DNA of 64,000 nt from Lepturacanthus savala (GCA_030544235.1 CM060472.1:20242154-20306153), one strand, 5' to 3'. Counted from the first letter of the stretch, positions 41,997 through 55,020 are shown. Program-made: numbers and translations. The notes: generated by a model from the letters alone, not told the origin.

Positions 41997-42675
41997 CGTC
42001 AGCACCTGGGCACCCTGGTGGTCTCAGGGGTGGAACCAGCAGAAGGCCCGTCACAATGAACTTTCCATTAGCACTACTGAGTGTCACTTCATTCCATAGT
42101 TTAGGAGTAGCTCTCTGGTCTAGTTTTGGATGGAACCATTCCTCACAGTGCGGGTACATGTAAATAGCAATTTGTTCTTTTTTTTTTTTTTTGTTTCGTT
42201 GTTGTTATTGTTGTGGATATAACCTCTCACCTCGGATTTTACAATAGGTTATTTTTTTTGTGTGTGTGTTGATGATTGTACAGTCGGCATAATGGTGAGC
42301 TCACCTGTTCATTCATTAGAAACCATGCAAATGTATTTTCCTTCATTTATGTTAAAAAAAAAAAAAAATCTCAAGATGGCTGCTCACCTGACACAAAATA
42401 AGACATGATTAGATCCATTAGCCTTTCCCCCACCTGCTCGACTTTATCGGACCCGTTTATTGGTTAATATTTCAACTGTCATGTAGTCAGTCATCCACCC
42501 GGTGAATCTCTGAGCTGTTCAGCACCTCACCATCATACTGTGACCCGACCCGTTAACAGCAACTCCAATAGATAACACACAATACACACTTACTGTGTTT
42601 CAGAGATGTCTTACAAATCTGACTTTTCAGCTGAAGAGCAACTCGAGAGAAAATTGAAAAACATGGGCAGAATTT

Positions 42676-42681
42676 AATAAA
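42676..42681 (+). terminator. thrb: Candidate poly(A) signal of thrb, proximal
   Basis: AATAAA about 740 bases after the stop, followed by a T/G-rich stretch (GGACTTTTGTATTCTTTTTC). It is the first perfect AATAAA followed by such a stretch. Confidence 0.35.
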
Positions 42682-44230
42682 TGGACTTTTGTATTCTTTT
42701 TCTTTGTGACATCACATCCACATGGCAGCAGACACCGTTAACACTAAATAATGTTAAACTTGTTGTTAACCATAAAACACACACATCTATTCTCAGTAAA
42801 GTCTGAGCATAATTCTGCCCAGTACTTACCTTTGTAGTAAGTAGTTAAATGTTTGCTCTTTTAACTAAATATCATGGACTACTACAGCAGCATATTAGGG
42901 CCATTCCAGAAGACGAATAAAATTACCTAATTTATCCATAAAAACGAGAGAGGAAGGGATATATTGAATTTATTGTTGTTATATGTCACTTTGGACAAAA
43001 TGAATGTAAGGAGAAAAAAATGTTTTAAAAACATTTCTGAATTTATGAAAGGAAACGGCATCGCTTTGCTGTAGAGAACTTCACACAAAATTTCCAAATC
43101 TGGTCATTTGCTTTTTAGTTAGAGCATATTTTGTGACTTATTCCCCAGTAAAACAAATTATTTGAGGCTTTAACAGGTAAAGGAGGGATTTAAATAAAAT
43201 CATCATATTTGATTGGACTGCAAGACAGTGGGTGTAGCTTAGCATTTAGCTAAACTGTTTTTTTTTTTTAAATAATAAAAAGTTGATTGGTTGAACTTAT
43301 GTAAAGCTTCGCGTGCAGGATGAGTCATTTGCATATATTTGCATATATTTGGCATATCCTATGACATACATCAACTATTGATTCCGGGACACAGGATTAA
43401 AACTGAGACAGCATATTTTCATCATATCATTTTTTTTTTTTTTTTAGAGCTTCTGCAACCCATAACTACTATTTTTCATATCATAAAAACAATATTTAGA
43501 AGCAACTCTGATTGGCAGAAGATTCTTTTTCTCTTCTTCCACGGCCCTAATATGCTATTATAGCTGCTTGGAAAATGTGTATTTTGGGCAAAATAAAAAC
43601 CTACGAGGATCCGTGTGTATTGTGATGTAGCTGCTGGAGATTCAGACCGCAGCCATCGAAAGGAACGCAGCAGTAGCATTAAAATGAGCCTGTTCATCGT
43701 TGCCAGAGACTGGTCAGGACTAACTAAAGCACATAATGACACTGATGTCAGGAAAAGACAATCATATAGTTCTTGTGTTTATGTTTTTTTTTGTTTTCTT
43801 GTGTAAAAATGCCACATGCTGTGCCAAATCCAAGTGAATGACGCCCTCCTTATTGAGCCCCTGCTGGGCTTTCATAGCGAGACTTGACTGGTTATGCTAG
43901 TTTAGTGCATGCCACGGGTCAGAAAACGCTGACTCATGTTTTTAGCACGTTAGCAGCTTCTACTCAAGCAACCAGTGTCAGTGGTGTTTAATCTCGGCCA
44001 CGTTGCCTCACTCACACCCACATACAGCGGTTTCACTATCTGTATGTTCTTCAAACTGTATGTTAAGACAGTGACGACTTGGTGCTACGGTGGGTTGGGG
44101 AAACAGCTGATTGGACTGTATTGTTATTTACATGCGGAAATGGACATTATGTTTGTACAACAGCCCACCACCCTCTTATGATGGCATGCATATACACTAA
44201 CACACAAACATGCACATGTAGTATACGGGG

Positions 44231-44402
44231 GCATCTCAAATAATTAGAAAAGCGTGACATGTTTGGGGTTTTTCCATTATCTGTAAGCCATAATCCTCAA
44301 AATGACGAATAAAGGCTTGAAATATTTTACTCTGTACAACGAACCTATGTATTAGTTTCGAAAAAAAGTATTTTCCCACGAGATTCTAATTATTTGAGAT
44401 GC
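44231..44402. mobile_element. MITE-like element with perfect 19-bp terminal inverted repeats
   Basis: GCATCTCAAATAATTAGAA at 44231-44249 is the exact reverse complement of 44384-44402. The 172-bp interior (GTAAGCCATAATCCTCAAAATG and flanks) recalls a nonautonomous Tc1/mariner-like family abundant in fish. No coding capacity. Target-site duplication not established. Confidence 0.8.
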
Positions 44403-47400
44403 ACCTTTACTTCGTACACATACTGTACACATGCACATACCCATATATGCATGTGCCTAGAGAATATATGGGCCTGACCCCACCACTGTGACCAACCAGT
44501 GCGATTTTGGAGGCCAAAGTGAACCTTGGCTGGCCCGACGACAGTATGATTCATCATCAGCAAGGTACACTGAGGACGCTGGTGAGATTGTGAAAGCATA
44601 GCGCTCTTTCCTTTCTCTTATTTTAGCCGGTATGTTCATGTTTTGTTTTGTTTTTTGTTTTTTTCTGTTGTCGTCGTTGTTGAAAGCCTCTCTATGGTAT
44701 CGTTGTTTGCAATGTGACAAACATTTGCTTTGTATATCTCGCTTTTTTTTTTTTTTCAAGCTTCAAACTACTCCTCAAAAGCAGCTTGTGATTTTTTTTT
44801 TTTCGTTTTTTTTTTTTTTTTCTCTTTTCTGTGAAGTGATGCCTTTTATCAAAGCAATAGACTTGCTGCAGTGTTTGAATGACCCGGACCTCACGTACAC
44901 ACCTCACAAAACTGTACAGTCTCAAATAAATGCATAGACAATCAGAGGGAGAGATGAATGAGGATTTTAAAGGCACCCGGGCTCGGCCGCCTGGTTGTTT
45001 CCAGGCCGAGCTGAGCCCCAGCTCTTTGGAAAAGTGACATTGGCTATGTTTACGTGCACCTCTGTTGTCCACAGTCCTGTTGAGTTCACCTTCATGTCAA
45101 GTTGTTTGCAGGAGCCGTTAATTTCCTGTAATTGAACCTGCCTGCTGCCATTAATAGACTAGTCCTAGATGAAAATACAAATACAGAAAATATCAAAATG
45201 TCTCAAAAAGGCGGTGACTTTTTTTCTTTTTCTTTATCTTTTTGTTTTTTTTGAAATGTGAAATAAATTTGGTCGGCTATCACGAACTGGTGGTGGCATA
45301 AAAAAATAAAAATAAATTAAAAAATGCGGACCGATCGGTAGAGACAGTCCAGTCTGAAAATGTTCTCATAAACGAGTGTAATGGCCCTTTTTTTATAACC
45401 AAGCACTAACAGGAACTAAGCTCAGGAACTAATTCAGGATATAAAAGCCCCTTTGGTGCATTTATGTTTTCACTGCATCTGAAAAAAAAATTTGTGAAGA
45501 TTAGAGTGCATCAGTATAGAGGAGGATTAGGATCATTGTAGGGCGAAAACTACAAATCTGAGGTTATTCTAGCAAATATATTGCCCCAAGGCATAAATCG
45601 TCCCTGATCCTCTTCCATACATCAGCAAATTGGACATTCGGTTTGAAAGTAAATTTTTTTTAATGCAGTGAGGTGACAAGTTATCCACCGAGTGTTCCTT
45701 TGTAATTTATTGTTGCATGACTATGTGATGTTCTACTCAAGTATGTACAGTAACCACACTGAAACCAACATCTATCATCGGCCTGCTGTCTCTTACTTGT
45801 ACCACTTTTATTAAAACCTTTTATATATTTTGGCTAGTCTCAGGAATTTGGCTACATAACTTTGTTCAAGGATCCCCTCCAGGTATGTTTTGGGACGTAT
45901 AAAAATACTCAGCTTTGGATAATATTGTGTGTATGTTTTTTCACAAGAGAAAAGGTTAAACATCTTTAAAATGAAATCTACTCTTGGAAAAATTCAGGAT
46001 TTCTAAACATTGCAAATATTTTTAATAGCTGAAAAGCAGTCTCTTTTAGTACATTTAGTTTCCATTATCACACTCATCAAAGTTTCATACTGGATCACAT
46101 TCGGCTTCCTAACTACTTGTGATGTCACAAATCATGTTTGTAGTAACGCGTCAAACGTTGAGGTAAACGCGTTTCTTCCATCAATCCTTTAGCACATGAA
46201 ACGGCATCTAGTGTCAAACTCTGCACATACATCATTCATCACTCAATCCATCCAAGTGGAACAATGAATGGAACACTTGTTTGAGTGGAAAGGGACTTTA
46301 AATGTTAACAACAGTCAAATAAATCCCCATTCTTAGTCCTAATATACTAACAACAAATATTATTCACTTGCAGTCGGATTGGATGCTCCACACATGCTGT
46401 GGTAGTTTGGAGGCTTGTGTTTGATCAGTCAGTGACACCAGTACCTTTAACTCCACCGTCAGTGCACACTACCTCAGGACTCTGGGCTTAAACTAGACCC
46501 AGGAGCTGAAATTAAACTCATTCCTGTGGTTTAAATGCAAGCAAAGTTGCTGAGAAAGGTTCCTGTAGTGTTAAATCTAACCATTAGTTAGACAATGGTA
46601 CAGTAATAAAGACTGATCAGCTCCAAAGCTGCATTTATTTTATTTTTTTATTCTTTTTTTTTTCCGAGGGGGGGGTCATGTTTGTGTCCACCTGATTAAT
46701 GTCTTCCCTTTTAACTCTGGTTGATTTCCACAACTTTTGTCTCTACAAAGCAGCTACATTTGTTGTAATGTTGGCAACCAGCAGGTCAGCGTGTGTGATG
46801 ATGATGATGCAGGAACATGGTTGATTGATGATAGACACAGCAAATTACTGTACATGTGAAATATTAGCCACACGGCTACAGTTGGCTAATATTTATCTGT
46901 AGTTATCCTCAGTTCTTCTTGACCTTTTATCCCTCAACGCACAACCACATATACTTCATTCAATTCCTTTAACATCTCCAAGCCTTCTATGTGAAGAGCC
47001 TCCTTTTGACTGCTGTATGGAGAGCATCAAATCCTGATAGACTGATGGCAGCTTGTTTCATCGTTATTAGTCTTGTAGGGGGAATCCTCTGAGTCAGAAT
47101 CAGCAAATTAAAAGAGTTCATTTCCTGGATACAGTTTTCTACAGCGAGAATGCTTCTCCAGCAAAGGTCAACGGCCATAATTGACATTTAAAATGGTCAT
47201 AAGTTTAATTTTTAAAAACAGGAATGTACCTCAACAAGTGACGAAACGTTAATTACTGTATTTACAGAAACCTCAAAGCTGCATCATTGAATTTGGCCAT
47301 TTGGCTGCAACGAGCTGAAAATCGTATAAAATATCCTGTAGTTGACGTGGTTCCAGCCTGTTGCTTTTTAGCACATCTAGCAACGTTAATCTGGAGTTCT

Positions 47401-48488
47401 GCTGTGACCTGACTTTGTTGCAGCCTTGAAAAAAAATTAAGAAAAAATGAAAAATGTTAAATTCTCTGCTAGTTACTAACTGGTTGGCGTTGATTTGTCT
47501 CAGATTTTTTTTTTGTCTGGTAAAGGACTGAAAGGTGCTAAAAATGCACAATTGAACATGGATGTTTGTGCTTTTTGTGGGGAAAAAAAACAACAACTAG
47601 ACCATCACGCGTCTCACACACAATTACTTGAATTATCATAACACACAGAGCTGTCGGTGCATGTAAACATAGTCAATGCAGAAGGAGTTTACTGTTCTGA
47701 AGAGGTGCCAGTGCTGGTGTCTCTCCCGCGAGTTGTTGCTCTTAATGTTACTCAGTTACAAACCAATAACAAGAGTTGCACCATAGAAAAGCTATTTTAC
47801 AGTACAAAGGAAAAGGATGTATATTTTCAGACTGCAGATTTTTTTTACAGATGTTGTTAGCATTATATGAACATATTGTTTTACATAGTGTTAAAAGAAA
47901 ATCACAGAATCTTGCTCTCCAATCCCCGTCTCTGCAAAAGAACTCTGGGCAAGACATTACAATAGGAAACACTTTAAATTAGTGCTACGTTCGTTTAAAA
48001 AAAAAGAAAAAAAAAAGAAGAATCATTGATTTTTTTTTTTTTTTTGTAGCTGGACGTCACTGTCAGTTAAAATACAGCAGCACAGCTACACGTGAACACA
48101 TTGAGGATTTCTTGGTCAATTGTGTAACCAGCATCAAAGAAACAGTCATCCACCGTCTACACAGATCTCTCCTTGTGTGTTTTTAGTGTCTTCTTGTTCA
48201 ACTCATCTGTTCAACACGTACTGGAAAACCGTCACGGAGAGAAAGGGATCGAGGGGGGGAGGGGAGGGGGGGGGTAGAAAAAAGAGCGCGGAGTTGGAGT
48301 GAATCTGTGGGAGCAAAACAGAAGATGAAATGTTCTGTTGCGAATCCACTTCCTGTGAGCTCTGCGATTTACTGGAAAACGTCCAGGAATTCAATGGTCA
48401 GACAGCACAGTTGAGGACTTGGAGAGGAAATATTTTTTTGATGATCATGATTGACAGTGATTGCAGCTAATGTGAATTGGCTCTTGAG

Positions 48489-48494
48489 AATAAA
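48489..48494 (+). terminator. thrb: Candidate distal poly(A) signal of thrb
   Basis: AATAAA followed by the G/T-rich GATGGTTTTGAGAGACTTTT and TTTGTTTTGC, the arrangement typical of a cleavage site. If used, the 3' UTR would be about 6.5 kb. Confidence 0.35.
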
Positions 48495-50548
48495 GATGGT
48501 TTTGAGAGACTTTTGTTTTGCACTTTTATTTCTGTATGAACGGAACACTCGTGTTTTTATTGTTTTGCTTTTTAATCGCTTGTTAAGAACCTATATTTAA
48601 AGTCGTTCTACCTATTGTTAAGGAATTATTCAATTACCCATTTTTGTTTTTCACCACTTCAAATATATACAGCGCAAACAGTACAATTTCATGAACAAGT
48701 GCCTCTTATTACTTGATTAAATAACTACTTTTGAATTAATACTTCAGAATAAACTAGTGCTGTTTATCCTGGAGCTTTCATGGAACTCTAAATGTCATTT
48801 TCACAAACTGACATTAGCGTCACTGTAAAACTGGTTATTTACAGTAACGTTAGTCTAAACAATTATTACATTAGATGGCTGTATATTTTACAATAGTAGT
48901 TAAATTATTGCTGTAGAAAATCACACTATTATATTACAGTTAATCACCAAATACTGTAAATACAATTGAAATCACAGTATTTAATTGATTTTTAGTGTAC
49001 AATTGACTCTCATCCATTGCTGCAGATGAAACCACTGCACCTTTAACTAAGTGATTATACAGTTTGTTGCAGCAAACACAACATTGTACCATGTATGTTC
49101 TGAAACATGACAAAGTAAGAATACTTCACTCAGTAAATTCTGTTTACATGTGTTTCTTTGAGGATTTAGATCAACATTAAATTCTTCAAGTCTCCTAAAC
49201 CAGGGGTCAGGAGGTCATTTGAATGTAAACATGTTTTTTATGCTGTTACTGTGTGTGTAGAATGTTTCTGTTTGAATAATCTAAATCATTTCTTCTTCAC
49301 ACACGGACTGAACAGCATCTCAGAGCTTTGCAGAGATTCATTTCATCCACAGTTTTACAACTAAACACTGAAACAAGAAACAACTCGGCACAAACGAAGA
49401 AGAACCGAGAAAATGTCTCAACACAGCGAGTTTCCACCCTGCAAAACACCCTGAAGTAAGTTAATTAATCAAACTTTTAATCAGCAGTATCCTACTTTAC
49501 ATTGCCAGTATTTCCATTTCAGGTTGTGTTATAGCTACTTACAGGCCTCTAAAGTCAAATATTAATGTGTATGCAGTAGTGGATAAAATACTCAGATCCT
49601 TTATTCAAGTAAAAAGAAAATTAGTCTTGAATTGGAAATGTTAGCCTACTTAAATAAAAGTACTCAAGTATTAGCAGCAAAATGTAACTTATGCAGGCTT
49701 TGATATTTCTATTACTATTTTATATTATACTACTTGGTTTTAATCATTAATATTTTAAGTATTTCAATGTTTTACTTTATTAATTGCTCTTGATGAACAT
49801 TTTAAAAAAAGCTAAATGGAAAAGCAGCAGACTCATAGAATAACAACGTGTATCCTGGTGATGTGTTACCAGGATACACACTTTCTATGAGTGTATAGTG
49901 TGTATCCTGGTAATGAATTCGTTTTGAATGCAAATTTTATTATTTTACTTGAAATCAATATATGCTATTATATTCTATTAAATTGTTCCTTTCCTTTTTT
50001 AAATGTGTACTTTGTGTGAAAGGTGCCAAATATCTAAACAAAGTATCTCAAATTAGCTCCACATTAATGAATTAAACATTAAAATACTTTCACAATAGTA
50101 TTTAGTAATGAAAAAACAGAAGGATAGTGACTACTTCTACTTTTGATACAGGTACATTTTGCTTTTAATACCAAATATGAATGCTTTTAATATTTGCTTT
50201 TAATATGTATTAAAAGCAAATTTTGCTTTTAATTTGCTTTTAATACATTTTACTTTTGATAATATTCTAATAGCAAGAATGCTTGAACATTTGCTTTTGC
50301 AATAAAATAATGCAAGTTAATTCTACTCAATAGTAGTTATAGTTATACATACTCAATAGTAATGTAGTCATACATTTGCTGTACATTTATCTCTAACAGA
50401 ATACCAGCTTCTTGGAGAATATACGGCCATAGAGGTCTGCCTGACTACAACCCTGTAGTCCTTGTTCCTCTTGTTCCAGCAGGTCCGGCAGGTCTGAGCG
50501 TCCAGCTCTTCTGTGACATCCTCAGTTTCAGTTCACTGATCAACCGTG

Positions 50549-50923
50549 GTAGGAATCCTGATGAGGGAGAATGATTGAAATCAGGTCAGGTTGATTAGTA
50601 TAACTCATAATCACTAATCAAAGATTAGCCTCAGGGGGCTTCACAGTCTGTACAGCTACATCACCTTTGTTGATAGGAGCTGTGATCTCCTGACCCGGTG
50701 AATTCGTCAAGACGTTCCTCTGTGTCCAGCAGGTCTGTGGAGGGTCAGTGTTGGTAACCAGGTCATCAACATCCCTAATTTTCTGAAGATTCACAGGTTT
50801 GGTGCTCTCCTCAAACACTGTAGGAATCCCGATGAGGGAGGACGAGTGAAATCAGGTCAGTTTTCTGAGTATAATTTATAATCACTAATCACAGATAAAG
50901 CTCAGGGGGCTTCACAGTCTGTA
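50549..50923 (-). pseudogene. Tandem exon-like coding relics in the foldback spacer
   Basis: Two ~105-bp units (50549-50653 and 50820-50923, spaced 271 bp) are about 80% alike by eye. Read on the - strand, each has ...VQTVKPPE followed by a non-coding stretch and a pyrimidine-rich run into CTCATC(A/G)G and GATTCCTAC. Between them an open stretch of about 66 codons (FEESTKPVNLQKIRD... to ...VQTVKPPE) reads like coding sequence. A second, weaker unit to the left of 50549 shares the TCW..RN theme but has an in-frame stop. The protein family is not recognised. It may be a captured gene fragment or the element's own decayed gene. Confidence 0.4.
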
Positions 50924-51432
50924 CCACAACACAACATCAGCTGTCCACAGAGAAGCTGAGACCTGATCCGGCTGCATCATCCTCAGCTTGTTGGGGAACC
51001 GGGTAAACCTTGTTCTTCTTTCTATTAAAATTAAATCTTAACAAATTATTATTTTTGGTACAATTAATGAAATATTGAGCAGAAATATCTTATTGCAATG
51101 GTAGATTATTTTTCAAGCATTCTTGGTATTGGAAATAGTTGAAATGAATGATGATCTGAGTTCTTCTTCTACCACTGGTTAGCAGGTTAACATCAGTGGA
51201 CAAAGTACTCTGATACTTTGAGTAAAAGTAGAAATACTGCCATCTAAATATTCTCAAAAGGCAGTATATTACACTACTTATTACACTACTTACTTTACTT
51301 TTTCATCACTAAATACTTGTGAAAGTATTTTACTGTTTAAGTCATGAATATGGAGCTAATTTGAGGTACTTTGTTTAGATTAATAGTAATAAAGTACCGG
51401 TAATTAATCACCAGGATCCACACTTTGTCATT

Positions 51433-51496
51433 CATAGAATAACAAAGTGTGTATCCTGGTAACACATCGCTAGGATACACACGTTGTTATTCTATG
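51433..51496. repeat. 25-bp hairpin (one mismatch) inside right arm
   Basis: 51433-51457 pairs with 51472-51496 with a single mismatch and a 14-nt loop; the words are CATAGAATAACAAAGTGTGT and its complement. A related copy lies in the left arm near 49836-49910, so the element has palindromes nested within palindromes. Confidence 0.85.
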
Positions 51497-53642
51497 AGTC
51501 TGCTGCATTTTGTATTTTCCGAAATGTTCATCAAGAGCTCCAGAAGTTCACATGATAATTTAAAGCATGTATATGTTATATAAACAGGAACAAACTATGA
51601 TGCTACTTGAAATATTGCACTTTCTATCCCACTACTACTACTTATTTGACGGCTTTAGTTACTTTTTAGATGCAAAATGAAATATTTTATTATATATAAT
51701 TGTTGTCTTTTGGTTACACAAAAATTATGACAGAATATTTTACTAGTAATCTACAAGTATCTCCAAATGGCTTCACATTATTAAAGAAAAACATCAAAAT
51801 GCTTAAAATATTTAGTGATTAAGTAGTATAATATAAATTAGTAATAGAAATATCAAAATCTAAAGTTACATTTTGCTGCTAATACTTAAATACTTTTCCT
51901 AAGTAGGCTAACATTTTCAATTCAAGAAATGTATTTATTTTTTCAGTTGAATAAAGGATCTGAGTACTTTATCCACTACTGCATACAAAGCAATATTTGA
52001 CTTTAGAGGCCTGTAAGTCGCTATATAACAGCCTGAAATAGAAATACTCAAGTAAAGTAGCCTACTGCTGATTAATAGATTGGATAATTAACTCACTTCA
52101 CAGTGTTGAATGGTTGTTTTGCAGGGTGGAAACTCGTTGTGTTGAGACATTTTCTCTGTTCTTCTTCTTTTATGTTGAGTTGTTCGCTTGTTTCAGTGTT
52201 TAGTTGTAAAACTGTGGATGAAATGAACATCTGAGACGCTCTGAGATGCTGTTCAGTCCGTGTGTGAAGAAGAAATGATTCAGATTATTCAAACAGAAAC
52301 ATTCTACACACACAGTAACAGCATAAAAAAACATGTTTACATTCAAATGACCTCCTGACCCCTGGTTTAGGAGAATTGAGGAATTGGGTTTTGATTTAAC
52401 CTTATTTTTTAGGACACAGACATAGAGATTTTTCTGTGAATGTTCTTTACCGTTTTGAACTGTACACTGATCGTCCACTTGATGGTGCTGTCAGCTTTCT
52501 CCAGGTTCTTCGGTTGTTTCAGCATGAAGAAGTGCAGCCACAGATGGACCAGACACCTTAGGGATTGTTTCATATTTGCAGAGGGGGAAGATGGCGTATG
52601 CTTGTGAAGTGGAGAATATCCACAGTTTAACCTGCATGCAGAGAAGTTGGCAACATCCTCTAAAGAAAAGATTCTCTAATTTCTAATTTAACTCAAGCTG
52701 CAGTATGTTAACACTGTCCAGTGTTTCCTTAAGAGCAATAAAAAGAATGGAACCAGGAAGCTGTGGCTGTGACTCTCTGACAAGAAGCAGCTTTTTCACC
52801 AGACTGTGCTCAGCTGTAACCGACAGGTTTCGAGCCAACCGGTTAGTAGGCTGTCAGTAATGTTGATACGATGAATTGTACAAATAAGAATAAGAGCGCA
52901 CACATTCTAAGGACGTGTCTTCTCAAAGCCATGATAGCCCTGGTAGGGTTGTAGGGTTGTCAAGTCTCATTACATCTTGGCTTTGTGCCCCATCCCCTTT
53001 AACCCTCACCTCACCCTCTCACCACTGCCTTCACTCTACGACCGGCTGCTGCAAGCTTTGTCATCCTGCCCGAAAACACAGGAAACCGAGCTAAACACCA
53101 GTGATTAGTAGCCAGAAGACCGACCCCCCTCCTCCCTGTATCCATCCCTCACTGGATGATGTGTTTTTCTGTGTCCCTGTCTCGTATCTCTGCAGCTGCT
53201 GTGCTCGTCTTCCCCTTTAAAGTTCAGGCCTGTTTTTTTCATGTCAAATCCCCGCCGCCTCCATCCTCTACCCATCAACATCCACCGTGGTGGTTTTGGA
53301 CCTGTTTCCAGGGGTTTTTTGGGTTGCTCATACACCTGAGTCAAACTAATATGATGCCGCTCTTTGTGTTTTTTTTCAGGATTTAGACTTTCCAGCCTCC
53401 TCCACTGCAGCTTTTGTGTTTTTATTTGTGTGGTGGATGTTTCTGTTGCTTCAGCATTAAACTTTTTGAACTCTCCTTCCTCATCATTCTCTGCTGCTGT
53501 GTCGAAATTCACCCTCCTTCTCTTCTGCTTTGATATCTACGTTGAATATATATAGGTTCAGCACCTAGGTGTAGTTCAAAGTGGGATTAAAACGTCTCTG
53601 AAGGTCTAATAAGGAATGAATCAAACTTCCAGTAACAGTAAG

Positions 53643-53749
53643 CATGTGAATGCATCACTGGAGGTGTCTCTGTCACAGCCGGTGGACAGAGAGGGGGAGC
53701 TGCTGAGTGACCAAATCATCACCACGGAGACCATCCAGATCACCAAGGT
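53643..53749 (+). pseudogene. Isolated exon-like stretch resembling protein 4.1 C-terminal region
   Basis: The + strand encodes VNASLEVSLSQPVDREGELL followed by SDQIITTETIQITK and then GTCTGC, a weak donor, with AG acceptor-like words just upstream. The TIT.ET...ITK theme resembles the region just before TVKGG in band 4.1 (EPB41-type) proteins, as far as I remember that family. No neighbouring exon of such a gene is visible. It may be a stray duplicated exon or a chance match. Confidence 0.3.
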
Positions 53750-54839
53750 CTGCTCACTCTACTCACAGCCTCACAGTCAATACAGATCAATACAGTAATT
53801 TACCACCTTTCTCTGATGGATCCCTACTTTCAATCACCTGTGACAGATGAATTGACTATTCACCTATTCAGTCTTTAAGTAGCCTGACCCTTTTCCTATC
53901 CGAATTTAAATATTTTAATATTTTAAATATATAAAATTCAGGCCTAACTCATTCAGGCATGTTCTCTTCTGTCAAATTCTTCTTTTTACTCTTTGCAAGC
54001 ATTTTTGTGATCGAACAAACAGATCTAAACTTTTAGTGGTGTCAGTCGTGCTAATGATGGAACCTTGTGCACATTCATCAGACTAAAACCAGAGGCATCA
54101 TGTTAATGCAGCAGTTTCAGAAACACAGAATAAGAGAGATTTCTACCCAAGTCTAATCTAATTGACGGTCTGCAATTATGTCTAACAATGAAATATTATG
54201 GGTATATTACATATTACCTGAATCCTCGGAGTGCTATAATATAGATTTTTACTTTTTGTTTGTCTGATGCTGCTTAATGTCACAGGGCTAAAATAAAGCA
54301 TATAAAAATAAGGTGAGCAATGCCCACGTTAAAACCAAACACTATTATAAAACACTGAAAAATGTCTTGACCATGAGCCAAGGATAACATGCAATCTAAA
54401 GCTAAAATGCAATTTACTTTAAGGGTCAGTTGATTTATGAGGTGATAATAACTAATAAACCTCTGGCCCCAAAGGTCCATCCTCAGGTAGGAAATTAGCA
54501 AAATACAACTTCGCTATTTTTTCCTTACATCAGTCCGATTTCCTTATTTTCCACCTCGGTGGTTTGCGGTTACTTTTACACAAATAATATGAATGAATTC
54601 AGGACTTTGATGTGTTATGGGGTATTTTTAGATGAAATATTTCTGCTTGGTGCAGACGCTGTTTCAGTCCTGGGCTGCAGGGAGCAGCAGTGAGTGGATG
54701 GAGATGAAACAGCGTTGTTGCCATCTACTGATGGATGCTGACACTACCACAGTCATGCTGCTGATGGGCTTTGACTCCTCTCAGCAGGAGATGGACCAAA
54801 TCATCTTATTGACCCTGATGTGTCCATCACAGCTCTGTG

Positions 54840-55020
54840 TTGAGTTCGACTATTCTCTTCGCTGCTGCCGATTGCTGATGTCATTTCTTTATTATTTTCC
54901 TCTGCACTGTAACTTTGTTTAATTTTGATTTTTTGTATCTTGATGCTTTTAATGTTTTATGTAAAGCACTATGAATGACTTTGTTGTTGAAATGTGCTAT
55001 ATAAATAAACTTGCCTCGTT
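54840..55020 (+). mobile_element. LINE-like 3' tail fragment
   Basis: TTTTATGTAAAGCACTATGA followed by AAATGTGCTATATAAATAAA is the characteristic end of a widespread fish retroelement fragment. Class not assigned; boundaries approximate. Confidence 0.55.

Larger units (their letters stand above)
41937..48500 (+). other. thrb: thrb 3' UTR and/or downstream sequence
   Basis: No coding exon recognised. It starts with a TG-rich tract (41951-41996) just after the stop. Poly(A)-type AATAAA words occur at 42676-42681, 44925-44930 and 48489-48494, among others. A short terminal-inverted-repeat element sits at 44231-44402. TRbeta mRNAs can have long 3' UTRs, so transcription may extend several kb, but the true end is not resolved from sequence. 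Confidence 0.45.
49192..52373. repeat. Large imperfect foldback (inverted repeat) element, ~3.2 kb
   Basis: The left arm (about 49192-50117) is the diverged reverse complement of the right arm (about 51295-52373). Matched blocks include CTCCTAAACCAGGGGTCAGG against CCTGACCCCTGGTTTAGGAG, the blocks around ACTGAACAGCATCT, the GCAAAACA / TGTTTTGCAGGGTGG region, the TACTCAGATCCTTTATTCAA region and the CTCAAATTAGCTCCA region. The arms differ in length by indels. The spacer (about 50118-51294) is different in character and carries a tandem duplication. Parts of the arms resemble a common fish repeat. It may be a foldback transposon or an inverted duplication. Confidence 0.85.

Noticed and set aside
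44692..45072. Lysine-rich open frame on - near 44.7-45.1 kb
   Set aside because: Created by poly(T) runs on the + strand; low complexity, not a gene.
50581..50600. AGGTCAGGTTGA hormone-response-like word
   Set aside because: Part of the tandem unit in the foldback spacer; the spacing is not a thyroid response element (DR4).
53105..53512. 135-codon open frame on - in the intergenic region
   Set aside because: Highly polar, lysine-rich frame antisense to pyrimidine-rich intron-like DNA; no family recognised.
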